Position numbers and translations under genes: made by a program. 9,913 nt of DNA from assembly GCA_021774955.1 (NCBI GenBank), contig JAJFIN010000026.1:1-9913 (forward strand), written 5' to 3'. This document shows positions 1-7,664 of the stretch, in pieces (position 1 is the stretch's first letter; each line of letters begins with the position of its first letter). The notes under the pieces are model-generated. The model saw only the letters and a program-made list of their open reading frames with translations, did not search any database and had not been told where the DNA came from. The stretch is from Alphaproteobacteria bacterium (GTDB taxonomy: Bacteria; Pseudomonadota; Alphaproteobacteria; M2410).

Positions 1-2015
1 AGATACGGAACATAGTTGAACGACGGTTGGTGAGCCGTATCGGGAGACCACGGAGAGTTTTGATTCAGATTCGGGTCATTGGTCCCAAAGCTCGTTCCCT
101 TATAGGGTTTAAGCAAATAAATATCGGGATGGTCTTGGATCGAGATGTAATGGTCGTCGGCTGTCGTGGCGGTATTAACGCCATCTCGAATATGCCAACC
201 GATAGAGCTCGCGCCATCGGCATTGGCCAACATAACTTGATAGGCCCGTGGGTCTTGTGAAATGAGATATTGCGCCTGTTGTCCGGTATGAATGCCGACA
301 TTCATGCCCACCGTCTGGCCCGTGGCCCAAAAATTCAATTGGTTGAGAGCCGTGCCCATGGGGCCCGTATCGGAGCCTGCGAGGGCTTGCAATTGTGAGT
401 CCAGGGCACTGCTGGAAATCGTTGTGCTGGTATCCAACGCTTGGATGGCACCAGACTGGATCATGTAGTCCGTGTCTTGGCGAACAAACACATCAGTGGC
501 CGTGCCATCGGCATTATATTGTTTATGCCAGCGTGAAAATTTGAAGTGCTCAAGGTTTTGATAGCTATCGACGACCTGGCCGTTTTGGCTAATCGTGGCG
601 TCGTAGACAATGTTACCTTGGCTGTTGGTGAACGCCCATTCATTGGCAAAAATAACGTCGGTTCTAATTTCGCCATTGGCCATGGCGCGAACGTCAACAA
701 TCAGATTGAGATGGTTGTCTACTGGAATTTCAATGCGGACTTCCGTCGCAAGAGGGCCATCAAGATAGGTTGTGTAATTTCCTGACGCCAACGCGGACTT
801 TAAGGCTGCATCAACATCAATACTGTGGGCTGTCGTTGTGCCGTCCGGATTTTTCATGTTCACGTCAACGGCGAAATCATATTGACCGTTGGTGATCTGA
901 TTAATGTCAAAGGAAGCTTGTGTTGCGGTCCCACTGGATACCGTGAGATCAACCATCTGCGCTTCACTGGGAGACAGGTTCGGTGATTGCAAACTCAAGA
1001 CTGCAAATTTGACAGATCCATCCGGGTACGTTGATTTAATGTCGACTTGCAGCGGAACACTGTTACCGCCAATTTGAGCGTTCAGTGTCGTGCCGGAAGG
1101 AAAATCTCCTTGCACAAACGTTTGGCCAAAAGTGACAATTTCATTGGTTTGCTGTCCAGAGCCAATATTTTGCAATTGGACACTGACAACACCACCGCCA
1201 TCGACAAACGGTTTTGCAGCCGGTGGATTGTAAGTAGCTGGCTGCGTCGCCATTGACGTTGTTGACGAGCCCGAGGAGGATGACGTCGTTGATGACGTCG
1301 TGGTCGTGGTTGTTGTTTGACCTGAAGTGGAGTCGTCGTCAGATGCAACAACGTCGTCGTCAGGCGCAACAAAGTCGTCGTCAGGTGCAACAAAGTCGTC
1401 GTCAGGTGCAACTTGAACCATTGGTGCCGGATCGACCGGTGGTAAATCAAACACAGAATCTTCCTCAGCATTTCCCGTATTGCTCTGACTATTATTGTCG
1501 GGCACCGGGGCGACTTTGTCGAGGTTGTTGTCTGGATCGGTAAGAATGTGGGCGTCTGCAGCCGTTAAACTTGAGAAATCAACTTTACTCAAATCCGGCA
1601 ACCAATCAGCATCAAACCTTCCGGCGAGCTGGATCATTTCTACTTTTTCTTCAGCCAAGTCGTGTAATTCCGCTAAATCCCAATATGTGAACCCGCCAGA
1701 GCCGCTCGCATCACGATCAGCTGCTGTGGAGCGTCCCCCAGCAAGTCCTTGCCGTCCTGATTCTACCGTTGAAAAACCTAAGGAATAGTTTTGGTTTAAC
1801 GATATGTTTGAATAGGACGGAACAAACGATATGAACCCGGAAAACGAATCGCCATTGAAACTACCGGTGTTCGTCCAATCGGGCAAATTAACACTGGTTA
1901 AGGATTCAAATTGACGCCCCGGCGCGCCTGAATAATTAAATCTTGAGAAATCTGAACCAGAAAAATCTGAGGAAAAAAACCGGCTGTTTTCTGTGATTTT
2001 CAAACCAGAACGCAT
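1..2015 (-). CDS. Large surface/secreted-type protein with acidic heptad-like repeats and a RIFT-barrel-like domain (3' end cut off by the window)
   Basis: One uninterrupted frame reads 671 codons from ATG 2015-2013 and is still open at base 1, so the C-terminus is missing. An in-frame TGA four codons upstream makes this ATG the first possible Met; the ribosome site is weak. Residues 1-110 are Ser/Phe/Gly-rich with no Sec signal peptide. Residues 202-229 are four repeats of VAPDDDF type, then a Thr/Ser-rich linker to about 255. Residues 290-360 carry FGQTFVQGDFPSG and PLQVDIKSTYPDGSVKFAVL, which resemble the N-terminal RIFT barrel of PcRGLX/YetA-like proteins as I remember that family. The motifs VFVRQDTDYMIQSGAI (509-524) and DTAHQPSFNYVPY at the cut end also recall large uncharacterised proteobacterial proteins with this domain. 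Polysaccharide binding or cleavage next to EPS genes is inference. Lack of a signal peptide would fit type I secretion, but any C-terminal signal lies outside the window. Confidence 0.85.
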   Translation of the reverse strand, partial: MRSGLKITENSRFFSSDFSGSDFSRFNYSGAPGRQFESLTSVNLPDWTNTGSFNGDSFSGFISFVPSYSNISLNQNYSLGFSTVESGRQGLAGGRSTAADRDASGSGGFTYWDLAELHDLAEEKVEMIQLAGRFDADWLPDLSKVDFSSLTAADAHILTDPDNNLDKVAPVPDNNSQSNTGNAEEDSVFDLPPVDPAPMVQVAPDDDFVAPDDDFVAPDDDVVASDDDSTSGQTTTTTTTSSTTSSSSGSSTTSMATQPATYNPPAAKPFVDGGGVVSVQLQNIGSGQQTNEIVTFGQTFVQGDFPSGTTLNAQIGGNSVPLQVDIKSTYPDGSVKFAVLSLQSPNLSPSEAQMVDLTVSSGTATQASFDINQITNGQYDFAVDVNMKNPDGTTTAHSIDVDAALKSALASGNYTTYLDGPLATEVRIEIPVDNHLNLIVDVRAMANGEIRTDVIFANEWAFTNSQGNIVYDATISQNGQVVDSYQNLEHFKFSRWHKQYNADGTATDVFVRQDTDYMIQSGAIQALDTSTTISSSALDSQLQALAGSDTGPMGTALNQLNFWATGQTVGMNVGIHTGQQAQYLISQDPRAYQVMLANADGASSIGWHIRDGVNTATTADDHYISIQDHPDIYLLKPYKGTSFGTNDPNLNQNSPWSPDTAHQPSFNYVPY
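1331..1414 (-). repeat. Four tandem 21-bp units coding an acidic VAPDDD[FV] repeat
   Basis: Four adjacent 21-bp copies occupy 1331-1351, 1352-1372, 1373-1393 and 1394-1414. On the coding strand each has the pattern GTTGCACCTGACGACGACTT with a few substitutions. The two copies nearest the gene start are almost identical, while the other two differ at single bases, giving VAPDDDF, VAPDDDF, VAPDDDV and VASDDDS. Unit length is a multiple of three, so copy-number change would keep the frame. The product is a strongly acidic stretch placed just before a Thr/Ser-rich linker. It could be a spacer or bind divalent cations; neither is shown. Confidence 0.95.
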
Positions 2016-2047
2016 AATATTTACTCACACAACTATTTACAAAACTC

Positions 2048-2078
2048 ATACTCAAAGATCGGAAATCAAATACTCAAA
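2048..2078 (-). promoter_or_regulatory. Direct repeat TTTGAGTAT x2, 22 bp apart, upstream of the surface-protein gene
   Basis: The nonamer TTTGAGTAT (minus strand) occurs exactly at 2070-2078 and again at 2048-2056. Start-to-start spacing is 22 bp, about two helical turns, and the pair ends 32 bases before the ATG at 2015. Such spacing suits a regulator binding the same DNA face twice. No regulator is identified. In AT-rich DNA a chance repeat is possible. Confidence 0.3.
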
Positions 2079-2100
2079 TAAACTCTCGTTGATCGCCCGA

Positions 2101-2120
2101 CTTGACACCATTTTGTCGAG
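2101..2120. repeat. Imperfect inverted repeat, 7-bp arms with a 6-base loop
   Basis: The arms are CTTGACA (2101-2107) and TGTCGAG (2114-2120). Six of seven positions pair as Watson-Crick and one as G/T, with loop CCATTT. It lies about 85-105 bases upstream of the surface-protein start. There is no U-run on either side, so it does not look like an intrinsic terminator. An operator or a leader-RNA hairpin are both possible. Confidence 0.4.
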
Positions 2121-2223
2121 CCGGATTTAAGAAACGTTCAAACGACGAGGAAAGTTTTAATGAGATTTTTCCGAGAAATTGCCTTTAAACATCAAGTGGA
2201 TGTGATCGGCCAAACGCGAGTTA

Positions 2224-2237
2224 TTACTGGGCGGTAA
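2224..2237. repeat. Short near-palindrome TTACTGGGCGGTAA
   Basis: The outer four bases TTAC/GTAA pair perfectly and the next pairs are T/G and G/C, leaving a two-base centre. It lies about 27 bases past the glycosyltransferase stop on the minus strand. The tiny loop and missing T-tract argue against a terminator. It could be a protein site or chance. Confidence 0.25.
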
Positions 2238-2264
2238 ATGGTTACACAGCGAAGGGTTTTAGCG

Positions 2265-3398
2265 TCACGGATGGCCCTGGTTGTAAAGCGTTTGATAGCG
2301 CTTCAACATCAGCCCCTCGTCAAATTCGGCTTGAGCTTTGGCTTGATTCAGCTGTCCAACATCTGCCCTTAAATTCGGGTTCTTAACAAATTCCGCGATT
2401 GATTTAAAAAGGGCTGGTACTTCTTTTTCGCAAACGAAAGGTCTGTTCGCTGTGGCTACCATTTCAGCCACATCGCCAGCGCACACAGAGGCGATGGGTA
2501 ACCCGGATGCCATGGCCTCGATCACACTTAATGGCATTTGCTCGGTATCGGAAGATAGCGCAAAAACGTCAAAGCCCGGAACAATTGCGTGTGGTGCGTC
2601 AATAAATCCAGTAAAGGTGACATTGTTGGAAATACCCAATTGCGAGGCAAAGTTTTTTAGGTCCATTAGCGCCGGGCCATCGCCAACAATTACGAGGTGT
2701 ACGCCAAGGTCACTATCGATCAGCGCAAAGGCCTCAAGGAGACGCTCCAAGTTTTTTTCTTTGCGAATAGCGGCAATGGTTCCGATGACAATCTTATCTG
2801 AAGGTATGTTGAAACGAGTACGGGCTTGCGCGCCGTCTTGTCCCACGAAGCGCTGGCAATCAATGCCATTGGGTACGTAGAAACATCGCGCCTGCGGTAA
2901 TCCCCATTCTTGAAGCGCTACTTGCTCTAGTGTTTTCGATGGAACAACCACACGCGTTTTTAATGACAGGGCAATCTTCCGAGTCCACACCCGACGCCTC
3001 AACTGCTTGACAGCTTCTTCTGGTCCAAAGCCATCTTCTGTGTGCAGATGAGGGATGCCGAGCGTTAAATTTGCAAGTGCCCATTCGATTGACCCCCAAT
3101 TGTAAGTCAGGAGACGGTCAGGACGCAGCTGCGCGAGTTGTTTCTTAAACGCGCCACAGGTTTGCAGCAGCCCGGCTTCTTTAGGTGCATCGAATTTAAG
3201 TGTTTGCAACTGAACCGAAGAATTGATGCGCTCCAAGGCGCCATATCGACCATCCATAGCGAACAGGGTGTGGTGGTATGTGTCATCAAAGTGATTGACT
3301 ATTTGGGCAAAACGAACCTGTGCACCGCCAATGTCAAATGTCGGGAAGACATGAAACAGATGCTTTGGTGTCCTACCAAATTTCAAGGCGTCGTTCAT
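2265..3398 (-). CDS. GT4-type glycosyltransferase of the EPS locus
   Basis: The 377-residue protein has the size and layout of a retaining GT-B glycosyltransferase of the GT4 (Glycos_transf_1) kind, which moves a sugar from a nucleotide-sugar onto a growing lipid-linked glycan at the cytoplasmic face. The N-terminal half begins with a Rossmann strand and a glycine turn, FPTFDIGGAQVRFA (18-31), typical of acceptor-side domains. PNGID (176-180) marks the domain hinge. R212 and K215 in AIRKEKNLE are the usual phosphate-binding Arg/Lys pair, VIVGDG is at 236-241, and EQMPLSVIE (286-294) is the EX7E nucleotide-sugar motif. The start is the first ATG after an in-frame TGA; only a weak ribosome site precedes it. 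It follows prsT by 49 nt, probably in the same transcript. Sugar and linkage cannot be read from sequence. It may correspond to one of the PEP-CTERM/EpsH-associated sugar transferases, but I cannot assign it to a named subfamily. Confidence 0.9.
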   Translation of the reverse strand: MNDALKFGRTPKHLFHVFPTFDIGGAQVRFAQIVNHFDDTYHHTLFAMDGRYGALERINSSVQLQTLKFDAPKEAGLLQTCGAFKKQLAQLRPDRLLTYNWGSIEWALANLTLGIPHLHTEDGFGPEEAVKQLRRRVWTRKIALSLKTRVVVPSKTLEQVALQEWGLPQARCFYVPNGIDCQRFVGQDGAQARTRFNIPSDKIVIGTIAAIRKEKNLERLLEAFALIDSDLGVHLVIVGDGPALMDLKNFASQLGISNNVTFTGFIDAPHAIVPGFDVFALSSDTEQMPLSVIEAMASGLPIASVCAGDVAEMVATANRPFVCEKEVPALFKSIAEFVKNPNLRADVGQLNQAKAQAEFDEGLMLKRYQTLYNQGHP

Positions 3399-3447
3399 CG
3401 TTTGCCGTCATTATGGTGACATCCAAAAGCGTTCGGAGGCTCAAGTC

Positions 3448-6243
3448 CTACCCTCCAATCGAACTCAGAAGGTCGGCCGCCTCACGTCGTTCCTCAAACG
3501 GCTCATCAGATCGTAGGATAGTCCTGAGCACGCTCTTGGCATCGCCCGATCGTCCGCTACGCACCAATGCGACCGCATAATGATAGAGAATATCAGGCCG
3601 ACTGGGCAGCAAATCAGATGCTCGCTTGAGCATCGGCAATGCCTCCAAAGGCCGGTCGCGACGAACAAGGATCCATCCTAAGGTATCAGCGATTTCTGCT
3701 GATTCTGGCGCTTTCGTGTAGGCAACACGGGCAAGCGCGATAGCTTCTTCTGGACGATCCAGCTCATTGTATACCCAGGCCAAATTGTTAAGAACCACCG
3801 GGTCATCCGGGTTTGCTTTTTGAAGCGTTTCGCCTTCCGAAATTGCCTCGGCATATCGACGGTCATTAATCAGATGGCTGAATAATACATATCTGATGGC
3901 GGAATCGTCGTCATGGCCGGCAAGCCAATCTTGCAATTTCTTTTCTGCATCGCGGCGCTGGCCGGAATCGACCAATGCACGATAGAAGACCAGCAGGCCC
4001 CCACGCTCGCCGGAATTCTCATAAGCCTTTTGGATCATTTGCAGACCCTCTTCTTGCTCTCCTAAGCTCAAGAGAGCACCGCCGAGACCGATTTGTCTCT
4101 GCAGAGGGTCTTCAACTTTCGTGTAAAGCTCACGGGCTAACAAGATCGCAGCTTCCTTGCCGCGGGTATCCTTTTCGGCTTCGACCCAGGCCAAGCGCGC
4201 ACCTTCAGAATTCGGGTTAAGCTCAAGGGCGCGCTCATATTGCTCTTTTGCACCGGCCAAGTCTCCCGCTGCAGACAACGCACCGGCAAGCCGGGACCGC
4301 ATTTCTGCGTCTTCAGGTAACTTTCCGACCAATTTTCGGTAATTGACGACCGCACTTGAAATCTGTTCGTTGGCCAATTGCGCCCGTGCCAGCGCTTCCA
4401 ATCCATCGATATTGTCCGGCAGGTTTTGCGTAAATTCGCGCGCTGCTGACATCGCCCGATCGGTTTTATTGATTTCTAAAAGTTTGTTGACCCGTAATAG
4501 GTGAGCGATGTGATTGGTCGGGTCTATTTGAACGGCGTTGTCGAGAAGGCTCATGACTTCTTGGTCATCACCAAATTGATCCAGCAAGCCAACCAGATCG
4601 ATAACCGCTGGTAAGTATTTGGGATCTTTTTCGAGGACCCCTCTGAATTGAGCTTCCGCACTCGCGTAGTCGCCTTGCGTTACAAACAATCGTCCCAAGT
4701 TCAAAGCCGCGACATGGAAATCAGGATCGGCGGCCAATGCCGCCTTCAAATGCGCCTTGGCGGCTTCTTGATCATTTTGCGCCATGGCAATGTTGGCACG
4801 GAAATTATGAGGTATGGGGCTGTCTGGTAATAAAACTGCAGCTCGCTCAACGGCCAATTTCGCCTCATCCATGTTGCCTTGACGCATATGAGAAAGCGAC
4901 AACAGAATCAGGGCGCGCGGTGAATTTTCATCTTCTTTATCGGCCAAAAGCGTGAGCTGCTCGATGGCAGAATCGAGTTCGCCACCCCCGGCTCTGGTTT
5001 CAGCAATGCGGAAGCGAATTTCGTCGTTTTCAGGCTCCAATTCAGCTGCTTTTGCGTAAATCTCTGCCGCATCGGTAAAACGGCCTACCGAGGTTAGGCC
5101 TTGCCCCAAAAGCGTTAGGACATAAAGATTGTCTGGGCTCGTTTCGGCGAGTGGCTCCAACACTTTGATGGCTTCACCAGGTTCACCCTCGCGCAGATAA
5201 AGCGTGGCGGACACGATTTGACCACCAGCATCATCAGGCTTCTGCGCCACATATTTATCGATATGGTTTCGCGCTTGCGCAAGCTGATCATCTGCCATGA
5301 AAAGAGTCGCCCAGAGCAGACGGGCCGGTAAAAAGGCCTCGATCCCACTTGCATTACTCAAGGCATCGAGCGCTTCGTTGACTTGATTTTTTCGACTTAA
5401 AGCAACGGCTTTTACATATCCGGCCATCGGGTTGCCCGGAGAACGTTCAAGAATTTTTTCTGAATCATCGAGCGCTCTTTGGAAATCTTCCTGACCGGTA
5501 TAGGTCAAAGCTCTGATGAGCCGCGCCCGATCATTTGTTGGTGACAAGCCCAGCGCACGGTCTAAGCTTTCTAACGCTTTGGCATATTTCTTTTGAATTC
5601 TTAGTAATTCACCCTTTTCAATGAGCGCTTCGATATTACCAGAGTCTTTGTTGAGGGCTTTGTCAATTTCAATTCTGGCTTTTTCAATTTCGTTTCTATA
5701 CTGATAGATGCGTGCGTAAACAATGTTGATTTCTGGGAGATCGCTTCTGACTGTCAAAGCTTTGCGAATATCAATTTCGGCTTGCTCATCATCACCCAAA
5801 GCAAGATAGGCTTGCGAGCGATAAACCAGAAGCTCACCAAAAATTCGCGTATCGTTTAGGGGTTTAGCAAATTCTTCCGTAACCTCGCGGTTTTTACCTT
5901 GATAAATATATGTCCGGGCAAGGGCGACGGCCAACTCTTCGGGATTGTGACCACGGTCACGCGCTGCTTTTAATTCTTTTTCTGCGGAACGAAATTCACT
6001 AATCCTCAAATACACTTCGGCCAGCAGCACACGTGCTTCGGTGTTGTCAGGATCGGACTTAATTGCATTCTTTAACTGAATGATCGCCGCGTTGGCATTT
6101 CCGCGCTCTATTTGCTTGTTTGCTTCCTCCTGAAATTTCAAGGACTTTTCATTGACCGCTGCAACAACGGTCGGAGAAGCAAAAGTCAACATCACCGCAG
6201 CTGCGAGAAATACTGAGATTTTTGACCGAACAGGTTTCGTCAT
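3448..6243 (-). CDS. prsT: PEP-CTERM system TPR-repeat protein PrsT, exported
   Basis: A protein of 931 residues made almost wholly of tetratricopeptide repeats, matching in length and position the PEP-CTERM system TPR protein (TIGR02917 type) that sits beside prsK/prsR in exosortase EPS loci. I chose ATG 6243 over the upstream in-frame ATG at 6276 because GGAAGGTG lies 8 nt before it and because it puts a signal peptide at the terminus: K3/R6/K8, a hydrophobic run at about 9-23, then TVVAAV with likely signal peptidase I cleavage after A28 or A29. Around twenty TPR-like helix pairs follow; helix starts such as NPDDPVVLNNLAWVYNELDR are typical. TPR arrays bind proteins, so a periplasmic scaffold for EPS assembly or export is likely, though no precise role is established. 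Oddly, the family is normally a lipoprotein but this copy has no lipobox; I saw no cysteine at all. Confidence 0.88.
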   Translation of the reverse strand: MTKPVRSKISVFLAAAVMLTFASPTVVAAVNEKSLKFQEEANKQIERGNANAAIIQLKNAIKSDPDNTEARVLLAEVYLRISEFRSAEKELKAARDRGHNPEELAVALARTYIYQGKNREVTEEFAKPLNDTRIFGELLVYRSQAYLALGDDEQAEIDIRKALTVRSDLPEINIVYARIYQYRNEIEKARIEIDKALNKDSGNIEALIEKGELLRIQKKYAKALESLDRALGLSPTNDRARLIRALTYTGQEDFQRALDDSEKILERSPGNPMAGYVKAVALSRKNQVNEALDALSNASGIEAFLPARLLWATLFMADDQLAQARNHIDKYVAQKPDDAGGQIVSATLYLREGEPGEAIKVLEPLAETSPDNLYVLTLLGQGLTSVGRFTDAAEIYAKAAELEPENDEIRFRIAETRAGGGELDSAIEQLTLLADKEDENSPRALILLSLSHMRQGNMDEAKLAVERAAVLLPDSPIPHNFRANIAMAQNDQEAAKAHLKAALAADPDFHVAALNLGRLFVTQGDYASAEAQFRGVLEKDPKYLPAVIDLVGLLDQFGDDQEVMSLLDNAVQIDPTNHIAHLLRVNKLLEINKTDRAMSAAREFTQNLPDNIDGLEALARAQLANEQISSAVVNYRKLVGKLPEDAEMRSRLAGALSAAGDLAGAKEQYERALELNPNSEGARLAWVEAEKDTRGKEAAILLARELYTKVEDPLQRQIGLGGALLSLGEQEEGLQMIQKAYENSGERGGLLVFYRALVDSGQRRDAEKKLQDWLAGHDDDSAIRYVLFSHLINDRRYAEAISEGETLQKANPDDPVVLNNLAWVYNELDRPEEAIALARVAYTKAPESAEIADTLGWILVRRDRPLEALPMLKRASDLLPSRPDILYHYAVALVRSGRSGDAKSVLRTILRSDEPFEERREAADLLSSIGG

Positions 6244-6251
6244 CGAATTCA

Positions 6252-6259
6252 CACCTTCC
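6252..6259 (-). promoter_or_regulatory. Ribosome binding site that decides the prsT start
   Basis: GGAAGGTG on the minus strand stands 8 nt before ATG 6243. The alternative ATG at 6276 has no purine-rich site before it and would add 11 polar residues (MGAINSEGVNS) ahead of the basic n-region of the signal peptide. The 6243 start is therefore preferred. Confidence 0.75.
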
Positions 6260-6305
6260 GAGTTGATCGCCCCCATATGACAGATGTTTACTCTATCACA
6301 CAGAA

Positions 6306-7664
6306 TTACACTTTGACCCCAAGCGTCTTCAAAAGCTCATATAAAGTCGGGCGGCTTACCCCCAACAGCTTAGCTGCCTGACTTACATTATTGTCCGTTA
6401 CTGCCAAGGCGCGGTTAACAACGTCAAATTCCGCCTTTTCTCGCACTTGGCGAAGGGTCGGGAAATTCACGTCTTCGCTATCATCAAGTTCCAATTCCAG
6501 ATCTTCTGCCGTTATTGTTTTACCGTCCGATAAAACCACAGCTCGTTTCATCTTGTTTTCGAGCTCTCGGACATTTCCCGGCCAATCATAGAGCTCTATG
6601 CCGCGTTTCGCCAGAGTTGAGAATTCTTTGATTTTCTTATTGTAGAGACCGCTTAGCTTCTCCAAATTGAATTTGGCCAATAGCAAAGCGTCGCCGTCAC
6701 GTTCTCGCAAGGGTGGGATTTCAAAGGCAATCTCATTTAGGCGATAAAACAAATCCTCGCGAAACCCGCCGTTCTGGATGGCCGCCTCCAAATCCATATT
6801 TGTCGCCGAGACGATACGGACATCGACTTCGATTGTTTTCCGGCCGCCAATCCGCTCAATTTTACGCTCCTGTAAAAACCGTAATAATTTTGCCTGGAGT
6901 GGCAACGGCATGTCACCAATTTCATCTAGGAAAAGCGTGCCCGTTGTGGCTTGTTCAATTTTGCCAATGGTTTGTTTAACAGCCCCCGTGAACGCGCCTT
7001 TTTCATGGCCAAACAATTCGCTCTCAAGAAGATTTTCGGGAATTGCCGCACAATTGATCGCGACAAAAGGATTGTTGGCGCGCGGGCTGGCCCGGTGCAA
7101 CGCCTTGGCTAAAACTTCCTTGCCGGTCCCGCTTTCGCCGGTAAACAATACACTGACATCGGCACTGGCAACGCGCTCTACACCGCGACATACTTTTAAC
7201 ATCTGCGGGCTCGCCGCTAACACCCCTTCAAAGGGTTCTGATGTTTTGTCTCTGGTCGCAGTCAATGCATCGGCTTCAAGGGCTTGCACATGACAAGCAC
7301 GGTCGATAATCATTTTCAAGATTTCAATATCGACAGGCTTGGCACAAAAATCATAGGCCCCCAATTGCACGGACTTAACCGCCGCTTCTCGGCCGCTGTG
7401 GCCACTCGCGACAATAATTTTTGTCCTTGGGCTGATCGCCAAAATTGCTTCAAGAACCGCTAAACCTTCTGTCGCTCCGGCTTCGTCTGGCGGCATTCCA
7501 AGGTCCAGGATGACGACATTCGGATCAAATCGTCGCGCTTGCGCAATCGCGGAATTGCGATCATCGGCAATTGCGATTTCAAAATCAGAGAGCGCCCATT
7601 TCATTTGACTTTGAACGCCTGGGTCGTCTTCAACGATCAATATTTTTTGAGAGCCAGCTGTCAT
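6306..7664 (-). CDS. prsR: PEP-CTERM-box response regulator PrsR (sigma-54 activator)
   Basis: A 452-residue NtrC-type regulator. The receiver (about 7-122) has the acidic pocket E12/D13/D14, phosphoacceptor D54 in VILDLGMPPD, S87 and K109. The AAA+ domain (about 147-380) has Walker A GESGTGKE (176-183), the sigma-54 contact loop GAFTGA (223-228), Walker B LFLDEIGD (244-251), FREDLFYRL (301-309) and WPGNVREL (361-368). A Fis-type helix-turn-helix ends the protein (NNVSQAAKLLGVSRPTLYEL, 425-444). All key residues are present, so it should be a working sigma-54 activator. The receiver's wide loop after D54 (PPDEAGATEG) and the prsK partnership fit PrsR (TIGR02915 type), thought to switch on PEP-CTERM protein genes when phosphorylated by PrsK. 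Its ATG overlaps the prsK TGA in ATGA, suggesting coupled translation. Another NtrC-family regulator is unlikely given the neighbours. Confidence 0.95.
   Translation of the reverse strand: MTAGSQKILIVEDDPGVQSQMKWALSDFEIAIADDRNSAIAQARRFDPNVVILDLGMPPDEAGATEGLAVLEAILAISPRTKIIVASGHSGREAAVKSVQLGAYDFCAKPVDIEILKMIIDRACHVQALEADALTATRDKTSEPFEGVLAASPQMLKVCRGVERVASADVSVLFTGESGTGKEVLAKALHRASPRANNPFVAINCAAIPENLLESELFGHEKGAFTGAVKQTIGKIEQATTGTLFLDEIGDMPLPLQAKLLRFLQERKIERIGGRKTIEVDVRIVSATNMDLEAAIQNGGFREDLFYRLNEIAFEIPPLRERDGDALLLAKFNLEKLSGLYNKKIKEFSTLAKRGIELYDWPGNVRELENKMKRAVVLSDGKTITAEDLELELDDSEDVNFPTLRQVREKAEFDVVNRALAVTDNNVSQAAKLLGVSRPTLYELLKTLGVKV

Larger units (their letters stand above)
2016..2264. other. 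Intergenic gap between the glycosyltransferase stop and the surface-protein start
   Basis: This 249-bp stretch has no supported gene on either strand. It contains a 9-bp direct repeat (2048-2056 and 2070-2078), an inverted repeat at 2101-2120 and a short palindrome at 2224-2237. It is AT-richer close to the downstream start, as expected of a promoter region. I found no T-tailed hairpin after the glycosyltransferase stop, so read-through from the prs genes into the surface-protein gene cannot be ruled out. I also found no good sigma-70 pair or sigma-54 GG-N10-GC element on the minus strand. The nearest sigma-54 misses are GG-N11-GC around 2090-2113 and an AGGCA stretch lacking its -12 half around 2170-2186. 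Confidence 0.6.

Noticed and set aside
447..462. TGGCAC followed by TGGAT, resembling a sigma-54 site
   Set aside because: The -12 GC is missing and the site is inside a coding region on the non-coding strand.
1082..1471. 129-codon open frame with LTTTLL repeats on the minus strand
   Set aside because: It is another frame of the acidic-repeat region inside the long 1-2015 gene; its repeats just mirror the 21-bp units.
1253..1543. Plus-strand frame with RRQVQQS repeats
   Set aside because: Antisense reading of the same tandem repeat; no ribosome site and low-complexity composition.
2102..2131. Plus-strand TTGACA with a TTTAAG 18 bases later, resembling a sigma-70 promoter
   Set aside because: The -35 is perfect but the -10 is poor, the TTGACA is part of the inverted repeat, and no plus-strand gene lies downstream.
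2452..2880. 142-codon plus-strand frame
   Set aside because: Lies wholly antisense to the glycosyltransferase, whose motifs are intact; no recognisable domain.
3373..3411. 12-codon minus-strand frame overlapping the glycosyltransferase start, a possible leader peptide
   Set aside because: Short overlapping frames of this length arise often by chance; only a weak GGA precedes it and nothing shows it is translated.
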